A stretch of 64,000 nt of DNA from Macrolepiota albuminosa (taxonomy: Eukaryota > Basidiomycota > Agaricomycetes > Agaricales > Agaricaceae): positions 310,001 to 374,000 of the forward strand of contig JAMWFC010000114.1 of the NCBI GenBank assembly GCA_027475525.1, in the 5' to 3' direction. The notes below the pieces were generated by a model that worked only from the letters and a program-made list of their open reading frames with translations, was not told the origin of the DNA and made no database searches. The translations under genes and the position numbers were made by a program. Positions 1 through 10,761 of the stretch are shown here, piece by piece; position 1 is the stretch's first letter; each line of letters starts with the position of its first letter.

Positions 1-2
1 AA

Positions 3-1696
3 TCGGCCGCAGACCAATTCCAACGAGTAGCGCGCAATAAGCGCATTGCAAAGAAGAAGGCGATTCACGCCAAGGAGCTGAAGGCCCAGAAGTCGAGGGC
101 CGAGGACGAATGTTCGGGGAGGATCCCCGATGGCTTGGGGGTGAAGGTGTGGGGTCCGCTCGATATCGAGCGAATGAATTCGTGCTTTAGAGGAGCACTC
201 AGCCATTGCACCTATTATTCGTATGCCACGAATACGGTGTTGATGGGAGCTGACGCCAATAGAGCGGCGTCATATGAGTATTCCTCTGGCCATCCTGCCC
301 ACATCCCGGGCACGATTGTGTATAAGCACGCCCCACGCGGTCTTCCCTGCACTCCTATTCCTCTGGCCATCCTGCCCACATCCCGGGCACGATTGTGTAT
401 AAGCACGCCCCACGCGGTCTTCCCTGCACTCCTCTAGAGCTGGACCGGCTCTATAAGTATTACGCCAATGTACACGTCCCGCGTCGCGACAGAATCGTCG
501 CGTATATGCTGATCACAGAGCTCCAGATGTTCGCACAGCGAACAGTGGAGGCTCTGCATGATCGAACCATGCAGCTCCTGATGAAGGAGCCTCAGTATCA
601 GGAACTCGTCAACCCGATGCAGGGCCCTGACGACCTCGCTCTTGTCGAGCGACGACACATTCCAGGGCGCTTTTTGCGCACGAAAGACGATGGCACCACG
701 GCGTTGCGCGTAATGCGCGCTCAGGATCCAGCCACACCGTTCGACCTTGACCAATTGGCGCAGTACGCGCTGGTCTTTGGCCGACCTGGGCTGGAGAATA
801 CCTATCAAGGTATCGCCGTGGATCATGCCTACCGTATGCACTGGCGGACCCTCTTTGGGTTCGCCTTATGTCGAGCATTGTGCGCTAACAGCGCAGCCAA
901 GCCGGTGATTGTACGGCGCATGACCCTCGTCGTGGCCCGTCCAGGGCTTTATCGAGAGGCGATTGCCTCGTATGACGCCATGTTCCCCGAGCAGCCATTT
1001 GAGCCCCAACGTGGGCCGCAGCTCGAAATTCACCAAGTTCACGTGCCCGACGACCATGCACGGAACTTCTCCGACGACGACGCGTTACGCGTCCTTTTAC
1101 ACAACCGGATTCCGCTGGAATGGGTGGACCACGCGTACACGTACGGCGTAGTCTTCCTGGAACAGCAGTTCCATGCCCCCACGATGTCTATGGACATCTT
1201 TAAGCAGGTCGATGACGAGCGCATGGAGCGCCTCTCCAAGTATGGTACCCCCGCCGCAATCCCGCAATGGGATGGATGGCGGGAGATGACTGAAGACGAT
1301 CACTATCGTCTGATGTTCAAGCACCACAAGGAGAGCAAGCTCCCGGAAAATCCTGAGGCCAACGGCCTTTACTACTTGATTGGCATGGACCCAAATCGGG
1401 TCAACCTCCTAAAACGCTCGGCAGCGCATGACCTGCCTGCAGCGGACATGGACCCAGGCCGGGTCAATCTCCTGCCACGCACGGCAGAGCAGGGTACGCT
1501 TACCACCACCGCTTCAGCGATTAACGTCGCACTAACAGAGCCTATGGTGGTAGACACGCCTGCAGCCGAGGGGCCTATAACCCCACCGAGGACGGAATCG
1601 GCGCCTCCCCCTCCCGCGATTAACGTCGCACTGGAGGAGGAGGCAATGGTGACTGAGACGGGCGCTGTCGCAGGAGCATCATCATCCGGGTCCTAG
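3..1696 (+). pseudogene. ORF3 of gypsy copy F (env-position ORF of unknown function)
   Basis: The frame is open from the window edge at base 3 and, apart from the 77-bp duplication at 279-432, runs to a TAG at 1694-1696. The same protein is encoded by copies D (34969-37915) and A (4859-8044). Shared landmarks include YAL-(V/L)-(F/Y)-GRPG, HW..LFGFAL, PGLY.EA.A.Y, LLHN.I...W.DHAYTYGV, DDER..RL..YGTP and IPQWDGWRE. The C-terminal 80 residues are low complexity and Pro/Ala/Glu rich. I see no signal peptide, transmembrane segment, zinc knuckle or catalytic motif that would name a function. It lies downstream of pol, just before the 3' LTR. The break is probably an assembly artefact, so the gene itself may be intact; its N-terminus lies outside the window. 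Confidence 0.75.
279..432. repeat. perfect 77-bp tandem duplication 1
   Basis: Copies 279-355 and 356-432 are identical. Because 77 is not a multiple of 3, it shifts the ORF3 frame of copy F; the frame downstream is exactly the upstream frame displaced by 77. Confidence 0.97.
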
Positions 1697-2075
1697 ACCC
1701 TTGTATACTTTATTGTGTATGTCCATTCCGAGTATCTCACTCGAACCATTTGAGCTGATACGCACTCTAGAGTTGCGTGTAGATACAGCGGACCCAGAGG
1801 AGGGGTCATCTTTTTTGTTTTTTTTTTATATTTTGTTTATATATACTATTTGCTTCTACTGCTGGCGTCCCCTGCGCCTGTGTCTGATAAGGACTGCTAT
1901 CTCTTGTGTCCGGCCGACACATCATCAGTGCGCATGAGTACTAACGCCTTCCAGCCACGCAACACGCGTGCATTTATCCGTTGTTGCACTACCGTGCATC
2001 GTTCATCGTTGTTGCACTACCGTGCATCTCTCATCTCACTCTACCTCCCTTTCTCAAGACCGAGTATTCGGTCTC

Positions 2076-2086
2076 ATTGGGGGGTA
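2076..2086 (+). other. polypurine tract of copy F
   Basis: ATTGGGGGGTA lies directly before the LTR start TGTAAC, the expected place for the plus-strand primer. Element A has the same G6 tract before its 3' LTR on the opposite strand (4814-4826). Confidence 0.75.
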
Positions 2087-2262
2087 TGTAACGGAGTCAT
2101 TCGTATTACCATCAGCGTCAACGACGCTGTAATCAATTAGTAGAGTATTACGTAAGATAACATCTTGTTTTCGCACTAAGTACTAGTCAAATCCGATATT
2201 GCGGTCTGATTTAGCACTGTGTGAAATACACAGATAGTTCTAACTAGTAACCACAGGTTACA
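2087..2262 (+). repeat. 3' LTR of copy F (176 bp)
   Basis: Starts TGTAACGGAGTC and ends GGTTACA. It matches the 174-bp LTR of D (45645-45818, reverse strand) along its length and the decayed LTR of E (4174-4327). Confidence 0.88.
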
Positions 2263-3451
2263 AGAAGGCACTTACATAAAAAAAATTAAATGGCAGGAGA
2301 AATCAAGAAAAGCTTTCATTGAAAATGAAAGAACAGCTAACACAAAAAATGATGACAAGGGGAATGATCACATAGGGATGGGAAGCAATTACAGTAAAAA
2401 GAATGGCAATGCAGCTAGTGTAAACAATGAAGGTTGTAAAGATGGCTGTAACAAGAAAAATAAAGACAAAGCTTGGGGACAAGAAGTTCAACATAGTTGA
2501 TGGCATAAGATTTTGAGGATATCCAGCATCACAATGTAGGTGATGGCCAATGCCATTGTAATAGATGATGATGTGCCACATAACTTGATTGTACACAGAG
2601 CAAACCTGGTAACAACATATTTTCCTTGAGGTAATGCCATGGTGGCCATCATTAAGCTGCAAAATATCATGAAAGGTTTGGTAATAGACTTCTTCAGGTG
2701 AGTACTAATGTGCTTGAGGCAATTTACTTTTCAAGAAAGATTGTAAGAATAGCACAATGATAGTGGAAATTACAAACCACAAGCAAGTATTTGATGCAGT
2801 GGGCCTGGGACCTATCCATGATCCTAATCTGCTCATCTTCCATTTCTGGTCTTTCCAAGTGTGATGTAAAGCTCCAGATGTGGAGCAAGGCCAAAATAGG
2901 AGAGGTAGCAGGCATATAAGGTGGTAGTAGTTGTGTGGTATGAAGGCAAGAAATTAAAGGTGTGTGTGTATTAATCCTTAGTTCTTGCAGAGCAGATTGA
3001 TTCTGACTGGCCCTTACCCTCTTTTATCCAATCTTCCACTGCTCCAGAGCTCCCTAGAGAGGACTGAATGCCCTCTCTCACCCTCTATAATAATGAACAG
3101 AGCATTGAAAATGCTTTACACAGCTGCAATTAGCTATTGCAATGTCCACAGCCTCCTTCTATCACCTTCTCCCTTATTCAATCCTCCTAGGGCTTCCCAG
3201 AGAGGACCAAATACCCTCTCTCTCTTTTTATAGTGACAAATAGAGCATCAAAAATATTACTGCCATCTATTCTCAGACACTATTCTTTGTATCTTCTCTG
3301 TTCATGAACCCTCCTACTCTACCAAGCATCGTCATAAGGAAGAACTGGTATCCACCCAAAGCCTTTAAGTATCATGTTGTTTGTCTGCTTTGGTATGTGA
3401 ATGTGATTTGTATTCTGCTTAGCACAATTTACCAACCTGCTTTGGTCCAAA
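2263..3451. other. AT-rich DNA with no recognisable gene
   Basis: I see no conserved protein, RNA gene or LTR here. The longest open frame (119 codons, minus strand, 2303-2662) is hydrophobic, matches nothing I know, and lies in AT-rich sequence where chance frames are common. Confidence 0.6.
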
Positions 3452-3456
3452 TGCTC

Positions 3457-3945
3457 TATAAGGATGACCTCTGGAGGCTATGGCTCAGTCATACAGCTAG
3501 CAGAGGGAGATCCAAAGTATATTAGAGTATATACTAACAATATCATAATAACCACTCACCTGGCAGAGGGAGATCCAAAGAGAACAAGTCTAGGGATTTT
3601 CTATGCCAGGTTGTATGCTTCTGGGGCCTCTGAAGCATGGGAAACAACTGTACAGTGCAACAAAACCTTAAAAACTCAAAAATTGCCTAAATAAACAACT
3701 GTACAAATAAGGCAGAAAAACTCCGGACTTTGGAAGTCAGAAAGGCAAACTCTGGCTTATATAAGCAGTCTGGAAGTGGTACTGAAGGGCCCACACTTGT
3801 CTGAATGATAGCTAAAGAACCAGAACATCTCAAAGGCTGAGAATAGTTGAAAGAATAGAAACAGTAAAACAACAGAATGACAGAAGAAATAAGGAAATGA
3901 ATGAAAGGAGAGTGAAGGAAGGAAGAAATGAGGAGTCCTCTGACA
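3457..3945 (-). mobile_element. solo LTR, long variant of the element-C LTR family
   Basis: On the minus strand it starts TGTCAGAGGACTCCT and both ends match the 280-bp LTR of element C. It is 489 bp long because it carries about 230 bp between the CAATATCA and ACACTTGTCTGA segments that C lacks. It is flanked by a perfect 5-bp duplication, TGCTC, at 3452-3456 and 3946-3950, which makes it a true solo LTR. Inside, the phrase CTGGCAGAGGGAGATCCAAAG occurs twice in similar form. Confidence 0.88.
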
Positions 3946-4173
3946 TGCTCAGCTGTTGCCCATATACTTGCCTATTATGTCCTGAATGTACTGGAGACTC
4001 AGCAAAAGTCTGCCGCTAGTGATAGACATGGCATCAAGAAGTCCTTAGACATCTTAAACCTCCTTTCTGACAAGGGGTCTTTGAGTATGCTCTTGCTGCT
4101 GTAGAGAAAACAGATGATGGACAACTTTGTGAGCTGGCAAGACATCTTCAATAGCACCATATCTGTAATGGAC

Positions 4174-4327
4174 TGTCACGTGTCAAGGACGCTATTAGCA
4201 CAACTTATAGTATTATATAAGATAACATCTTGTATTCACTCTAGTTCTAGTCAAATCTGATATAGCGGTCTGATTTAGTACTGTGTGATTCACACAAGAA
4301 GGTTCTAGCTCATAACCAATGGTTACA
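4174..4327 (+). repeat. 5' LTR of copy E (decayed)
   Basis: Matches the LTRs of F and D, for example ATAAGATAACATCTTGT, CTAGTCAAATCTGATA and GCGGTCTGATTTAG, and ends GGTTACA. The 5' end is more divergent (TGTCACGTG instead of TGTAACGGA), so the start is approximate. Confidence 0.8.
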
Positions 4328-4437
4328 TTTTTTTAAATCCTCTGCTATTGGCTTTAGACTCTAGGCTTGTTACTGACTAGGCAACTCATCACAAAACCCC
4401 TCAATTTCTGTTGGCATCATGTCAAAAATGTGCTTCT

Positions 4438-4501
4438 ATGACTGGCTCTCTTAATCTGGACCCCCCTTTTCCAGCCCCAGATACAGGTGATCCACCTGTG
4501 T
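4438..4501 (+). pseudogene. start of gag of copy E, cut by element A
   Basis: The ATG at 4438 opens a frame beginning MTGSLNLDPPFPAPDTGD, which matches the start of the D polyprotein at 45533 (MTGSLDPDPPFPAADTGD). The frame is interrupted at the target-site duplication TGTGT and resumes at 31333. Confidence 0.85.
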
Positions 4502-4813
4502 TGTAACGAAGTTACGAAGTTTATTGAGCTTAGTGTGCACACACAACACTGAATCAGACCAGACCGATCTATTGACAATGTAGTATACACAAATTTAAGC
4601 TGCTTTGTAAGCAGCTGGTAAAACTAATTATATACTAATGTAAATAATATTATATTATAATAAATATAATATAATATTTACTATTATACAGTAAGTAAAG
4701 CTATGTGGCCAACGCCACATAGCGGACTACGCTACACTAAATATAATATAATATTTACTATTATACAGTAAGTAAAGCTATGTGGCCAACGCCACATAGC
4801 GGACTACGCTACA
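4502..4813 (-). repeat. 3' LTR of element A
   Basis: 312 bp including an internal 77-bp duplication; without it 235 bp, the same as the other LTR (31098-31332). The first ~105 bp differ from the partner LTR at many positions while the rest is nearly identical. On the minus strand the LTR is preceded by a G6 tract (complement of 4816-4821). Confidence 0.9.
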
Positions 4814-4814
4814 C
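4661..4814. repeat. perfect 77-bp tandem duplication 2
   Basis: Copies 4661-4737 and 4738-4814 are identical, with mismatches immediately outside on both sides. It doubles the terminal part of the element-A 3' LTR. Confidence 0.97.
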
Positions 4815-4858
4815 ACCCCCCAATCAGACCGAACTATGGTCTTGAGATAATACGACGG

Positions 4859-7800
4859 TCAGGCCGTTGGTAAGTCAGGGACGGGGGCAATGGGAGAGTC
4901 TCCAGGCTCCCGGAATGGATCCGCAGTTGCGTCGTCCATGTCGTAGTCAAGGAGTTCATCCTCGGGTGCGGGCGCGTAGGAAGTGCCCGAAGGCCCTGCT
5001 ACTGGCAGGGAATCGTCATAGTCCCGGAGGGGGGACAGTGTGAGATTGGGGTCGATGGTCGACCCCGGGACAGGTGGTTGGGGATCAGGCAGATCCCCGG
5101 TGTCGGACGGGTACTGGCGCGTCCAGATTTCGCGGGCATGAATGTCTTGCCCGATAGAGAGGTACATCCCCTTGGCGAGCGCGTCGTCGTATGCACGACG
5201 ACTGTCCTGCTGCTGGAGCATCAGGCGTTGGCGATCGCCAATGGTGGCCTCGCGCCACCCATCCCACTGAGGGATGGACTGGGGTGTACCGTAGTGGTCG
5301 AGGCGTTGTAGCCTCTCGTCGTCAATAGTGGCCGCCTCGTTGTAGAGCTGGCTGTCGCTGAAGAATAGATGGGCCAAGTAGGTGACCCCATAAGTATATG
5401 CGTGGTCAGCCCAGCTGACCAGGATTTGATTATGAAGAAGGACGTGTAACGCGTCCAAAGTGGTGAACACGGAAGCTGACGCTTCTGGGATGTCCACAGC
5501 CCGAGCCTCAAAGTTAGGGTCATTGGCGTGGAGGGGCACAAAGACTTGCCCCGTGGCCGCCTCGTACTCAGCCACGGCCTCTTTGTAGAGGCCTGGCCAT
5601 GCGAAGACGTAGGCCAGGTACTTGTGTACTGTGGACTTGGAGGCGTGGCTGGCGCTGAGGGCGTGTACAAGTGCAAACCCAAAGAGGCTGTGCCAATGAA
5701 TGCGCATGGCACGGTCCATAGCCAGACTGGTCCATACGTTGGACGTCCCAGGACGTCCATAGAGGAGGGCGTATGAGCCCAGGTAGTCCAAAGCAAATGG
5801 TTGCTTTGGATCAGGGGGGGGTAAGGCCGACGAAGGCAATTTTCCCTCCCTCTTTGCGGCGATAGAGCCACGATGGCACAATCATTTGCGGGACGTTCTC
5901 CTGCTCCTCTGGACTCATGAAGGGTACCGCGATGGTCCTATACTCGACCTCGTCGAGTAGATGAGACATAGCTTTGTCTTGGGCAGTAGGGTGGCAGTTG
6001 AGCGCCACCCGCTTGAATTCGTTGAGCAAGAGGTAGCCCAACTGATGCTGACGAATCAGCGTAAACTGGTTGTTAACCAGTGCATGAAGTCTGCGGACTT
6101 CTCGAGGACTGCGGGGAAACCCGCAAGGTGCCACTTGGTACACCTTACTGTTGTGGGGCATCTCCGCAGCGTTGCCCTCTTTATCAGTCTCAAAGGACCT
6201 GGCTGCACGGGCTTCTTGCCCGACGAAGATGGTATTGGTCACTGGCGACCAATAGAATTGGGGAGCTAACCCTGCACCAAAGAATGAGTTCTGGTGCTCA
6301 ATAGTGTGATCACGATAGATCACAACACCGAGTGTATCAGGGATGCGCCCGGTTTGGTCCTCAAGGAGGGCAGCTCCTCGCTTGGCACTATCCTGCGCCC
6401 GACATTCCATCTTGGCCCGTCGATTGCTGTTGCGCCGTTCGCGCGCCATACGTTGTGCTGCCGTCTCGTGCGGCACAGAGGATTCCATACAAGCCTCTTC
6501 AGGCTCCTCATACCAATCGTCGTCGGAGGGCAGGGATGGCAGCCTCTCCAGCTCCGACTTCTCAGACCGTGGGAGTTGGGCTGGCAGGCCCTCTACCAGT
6601 ATGGCGGGTAAAAAGGGGATGTTAGCCCCTGGGGCCCCTTTTGGGGCATCCTCGGGGAAGTGCACGTTGATGTATGCATGCCCTTCCAGTTGCTTACCCC
6701 AACGATCCTTTTGGGGTTGTGAGGCCTTGGCCTCAGTGGGGCATGTGCTCACGCCCCTGGAACTCTGCTCCCCAGAGTACGTGGTGGACACCACGGATAC
6801 TGGTCGCGAAGACGTGACCTCAGACATGCCACTGGCGAGGCGCTGGATAAGCCGGGGGGCAGCTGGAGCAGGGACATCTTCATAGGGAAGGATGTCCCGT
6901 CCTAGGCCAGCCTCCCGGCTGGGGGCAGCAGCACTCGACTTAATCGAGCGGGAGGGCGCGTCCTCTACTCCTTGCCGACGTGCCCTTTTGCTGGAGTCGG
7001 TGTCCTGACTCGGGGGTGTAGTCTGCCACTTACGAGCGGCCGATAGGGCAAGGAGATCAGTTTTGCACTGGGCGCGCATATGATCCATGTCGTCCATCAT
7101 CCGGCAGATGAGGACGACTGCCTCCGCATCGTGGAGGAATGATGACTCTGCGGGTACATCGTACCTGTTATCTCCCAGACGTTGGAGAAGAGTAGCCAGG
7201 ACTAAGTCCTGGTTGTGACTGGGCTCGACAGCCCGTGCTTTTCCTTTGTCGCATCGAGGACACGACTCTTCTTCTGAGCTGGGCTCGGATTGGTGCGGCA
7301 TTTCCAGCCGCTGTAGCAAGGAGAGCTTGGCCAAGCTCTCCGTCGGCACATCAGCCGATGAACTGATTGGTGCGGCATTTCCAGCCGCTGTAGCAAGGAG
7401 AGCTTGGCCAAGCTCTCCGTCGGCACATCAGCCGATGAACTGATGCTCCGTCCTGGACTGAGAGTTTCTGTGCTCTCGATGGCCGCGGTGGCCTGCACGA
7501 GGGATGCTTTGTGTCCCTCTAGATTGTCAATTGGTGCTGTGGTCGACAGGGAAATCGACCGGCCTCCCTTGGCTTGCAACTCATGCGAGTCGCTGTACTG
7601 GGGCATTGCGCCCCAAGCCCCCATCCAAGCTGGGGGGTACGGCATCATTACGGGCACACCACCCATCCCAGGGTAGTGCGCCGGGGCGGTAAACTGGGGC
7701 AAAGGATGTGTGCCCATAGCCCCTCTCGCCATAGCAGGGGCAAACTGCCCCCATCCTGGCGCTGCTTGGGGGCTGACTAGCCCCCTGTAGGCCTGTTGTT

Positions 7801-8044
7801 GGGATTAGCCCTCAGTGTGATGTGGCGCATAAGCGCCCGGTACTGGTTGTTGGGGCTAATAGCCGTCCACAGGTGCGTTCTGGGGCATGAAGTTGCCCTG
7901 CATGGTTTGAAGTGGCGGATAGCCACTGATCACTGGCTGCTGCGGCAGGTAGCCCGCCGCTGGTGGTTGCTGCTGCTGTGGGAAGCCCACAGCTGGTTGC
8001 GATTGTCCCCACTGGGGTGCATTTTGGGTCAGCGGGGGAGCCAT
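4859..8044 (-). pseudogene. ORF3 of element A (env-position ORF of unknown function)
   Basis: It follows integrase on the same strand and ends 45 bp before the 3' LTR. The first in-frame ATG is at 8044. An upstream ATG at 8136 gives a Gln-rich peptide in another frame. The N-terminal third is Pro/Gln/Gly/Tyr rich with GYLPQQP-like repeats. The middle and C-terminal parts align with ORF3 of D and F (GRPG.SN, HW.SLFGFAL, PGLY.EA, DHAYTYGV, DDERLQRL, IPQWDGWRE). Damage: TAG at 7856-7858 and TAA at 7805-7807 (both one C-to-T change from Gln codons), the 77-bp duplication at 7288-7441, and a one-base slip in the G8 run near 5813-5820. No membrane segment or enzyme motif is visible. Apart from these events the frame stays open for about 1000 codons. 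Confidence 0.78.
7288..7441. repeat. perfect 77-bp tandem duplication 3
   Basis: Copies 7288-7364 and 7365-7441 are identical. It shifts the ORF3 frame of element A and is the reason the protein appears twice from about this point. Confidence 0.97.
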
Positions 8045-8091
8045 CTGCCCCTCCCTTCAGCTGACGGTAAGACCGACAGCGCAATCTCAAA

Positions 8092-8110
8092 CTGCTGCTG
8101 CTGCTGCTCA
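8092..8110. repeat. short CTG/CAG microsatellite
   Basis: About six CTG units; read on the minus strand they encode a Gln run just upstream of ORF3 of element A. Confidence 0.8.
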
Positions 8111-8238
8111 CTCTGGTCCACGGGCATGTTGTCCATGGTTGGGGAAAAAAGCGAAAAAGAAATTTTGCCTTTTAAGACGTGTTTCAGCCACAGCTGCTGA
8201 CCAACTCAGCCAAGCTGCGATCGGCACTGCTGATCAAA

Positions 8239-10140
8239 TTAAGCGCTGGCATGCTTACTTAATTGATGTGGGCGCTTAACGCCCTTCAACTCCAAATAAC
8301 GGTCAAGTGCCGCCAACTTGGAGCAATGGGAGTGTGGCTCCCATGTTGTGTCTCCCAGGGACCAACATACCTTAAACTCGAGCGTGTTACGCTCAGTCCA
8401 CTGGTGCCCAATTATGCACTCAACGAACCATTTGTCATCGTCTCGAGCCCCAAAATTATAGGGGCCCGGGGTTGCCCTGTTAGGGAATAGCGCATCGTCA
8501 GACGCGCTGTAAGGTCGCAACAGCGACACATGAAACTTAGGAACGATGCATCGTTCCTGTAATGCCAGAGGCAGCTCCAGCACATAGTTGGAGGTACTTG
8601 GCTCTGCGTCTAGGACGCGGTATGGGCCTACCCATTTCGGGCAGAGTTTACTCGCCTGTCCCTTTGGGAGCCTCAAATTACGCGTTGATAGATACACCAA
8701 CGCTCCTACTGCTATCGGCGGTTCTGCTCGCCTACGGTGATTGGCGTTTTTCACCTGAAAGACTCACGCCTCTATGATGGCATCATGCGCCACCGCAATG
8801 TTCTCCAGGGCCTGCCTGGCGAACTCGACAACTCCACGGTGAGCCACCGCATCAGCACAAACTTCGTGCAGCATGGAGGGCAAGTACCCTCCGTTGAGTT
8901 CAAAGGGCGCATACCCTGTGGTATTCAAGATACTCGCGTTAATTGTGAACTCAGTGAGTGGACACCAGTCCACCCAGTCCCGTTGGTCAGGGCGAACAAC
9001 TGCCCTCAAAATCTGGCCTATACTGCGGTTAGCCCGCTCTGTCTGCCCATCCGTTTGAGGATGGAAGGACGTCGACATGAGGAGTCGCGCTCCTAGCAGT
9101 TTGTGGAGTTCTCTCCACCATTGAGATGTGAACTTCGAGTCACGGTCGCTCACAATGGTGCTAGGCAGCCCATGCAGCCTAACGATCTCCCTCAGGTAGA
9201 TCCATGACAGCTCCTTAGCTGTCAGCGTAGTTCGCACCGGTATGAGGTGCACCATGCTTGTCATACGACATATGACTACCCAGAGGTAATCGAACCCTCT
9301 GGACTCGGGAAAGGGACCTACGAAGTCCATTCCAATTGAGTCCCAGGGTTTCACCGGCACGGGTAGCTGGTGTAGCTTCCTGGGAGGGGATCCAGGGGGC
9401 AACTTTGCCCTCTGACACGCTGCGCATGAGGCGCAAAACTTAGTCACTTCTTGGGCCATACGTGGCCACCAATACCATCTTCGGATGTAGCCCAACGTCC
9501 AGGCGGCACCAAAGTGCCCCACCAGTGCATGGGCCTGGTCCAAGACCCACGTAATAATGGTTCGTGTACGGGGGAGGCATACCACTGCCACCCCTTGACA
9601 GTTCTCCGTCGTAATCAGTCCACCAGGCTCATGCCTGAACCGAGGATGGTCGTCAGGATTGGTGAGTATCTTGGCGAAGAGAGAATCATTGCCATAGTCC
9701 TGCACCACTTCCTTCTGGAAGTTGTCGTTGACCAGGCTAGGGGGCTGGGATGAAGGCAATTCGCCTTCGAGCATCTCTGCAAGCGTAACGGGTATATTGT
9801 GGCGCTCGTGCTCCCCAGTGGATGCTGGGTCCACGGCTTCATGCTCCTTGAGCAACTGGGCAGCTACGTCCCGCTCTTCACGCTGCTCTCTGAGGCGAGT
9901 GCTTCGCCTCCGTTCATTGTCACGCATAGCGCGTACTTCCAGGACATGCTCCCTGAGCTCCTGGTATTGGTGGAGAGGTAAATTCTCTCCATCAGGGTCT
10001 ATGCGGCAGTCTGCCTGCACATACTCATGAGGCTCGTGAGCCTCCCCAACTACATCACTCTCAAAGTAGCGCGACAAGCAGTCTGCCACTTTGTTGAGTT
10101 CACCTTTAACATAGGTGATGTCGAACTGGTATCTCGACAT
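8239..10140 (-). pseudogene. pol of element A, 3' part: integrase and chromodomain-like tail
   Basis: This is the C-terminal part of the A polyprotein, downstream of insertion B. In the 458-codon segment from 10140, a zinc-binding H204-x4-H209...C236-x2-C239 precedes the catalytic core with D272 (GMDF), D332 (VSDRDSKF) and E368 (DGQTERANR), the classic D,D-35-E spacing. It is followed by the GPY/F-type SH3-like region (WVGPYRVL, VPKFHVSLLRPY). A chromodomain-like end (WFVECIIGH...TLEFKVCW...DTTWEP) would direct integration to marked chromatin in chromoviruses. One in-frame TGA lies near 8760. The catalytic triad is intact, so the element was competent recently. The RNase H-integrase linker is cut by B at 10164-10168. 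Confidence 0.92.
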
Positions 10141-10761
10141 GTAGTCTATCCACCGTCGCTGACGCGGCTGTCATGACCCCTCCCCTCCGGGCCCACCCTG
10201 GGACACCCCCGGAACACCATCCGGGACCCTCCCTCCGACCCTGCAGGACACGCCCCACCATCACAACCACCGACACCGCCATCACGCACATCAAGGACCG
10301 CCATCAGCCGCTGCCAGCCCCGATCAACGATTGGATCATGCGACTTATTTCCGGCTATCACGCATCACGCATCACAGCTCCCTCCGCGCCAATTGATCAC
10401 GTGCCCCACACACGCAATCCCGGTATACAGTCCCTGCCGCTACTCAATGACCCCCGGAGCCCATCCCAGACACCCCGGAACCCCAAGACCCGGTCCCGTA
10501 GTACTTATAGCATAGTTCCCTGTTGTATTTGCTAGTCTTGATATTACACTGCTTATACTGTTTTCATTTGGTTACTTGAATTGTTGCGTGCCCTCTATTT
10601 GACTGGTACGCATTGACTGGCATGCTTGGATAATCGCGTGCTCTAAGACTGGTACGCACTTCACAACTTTAATTTACTGACTTGGTCTTGTCTTAGAACC
10701 TCCGGTTCACGACTCGACCCCCACCCGAATTCCTCAGCTACTCACCACCCAAAACCCCCGG

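Larger units (their letters stand above)
1..2262 (+). mobile_element. Ty3/gypsy retrotransposon copy F, 3' part
   Basis: The window opens inside this element. It contains ORF3 (to 1696), a 390-bp 3' untranslated stretch, a polypurine tract (2076-2086) and a 176-bp LTR. The LTR and ORF3 match copy D (34791-45818, opposite strand) closely and copy E more distantly, so F, D and E are one family. The 5' LTR, gag and pol lie left of the window, so the target-site duplication cannot be checked. Confidence 0.85.

Noticed and set aside
2303..2662. 119-codon minus-strand frame as a membrane protein gene
   Set aside because: It is hydrophobic only because of AT-rich composition, with no start context, homology or splice structure.
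4859..8044. ORF3 as a retroviral envelope
   Set aside because: It has the position but no signal peptide, furin-like site, fusion peptide or transmembrane segment that I can see.
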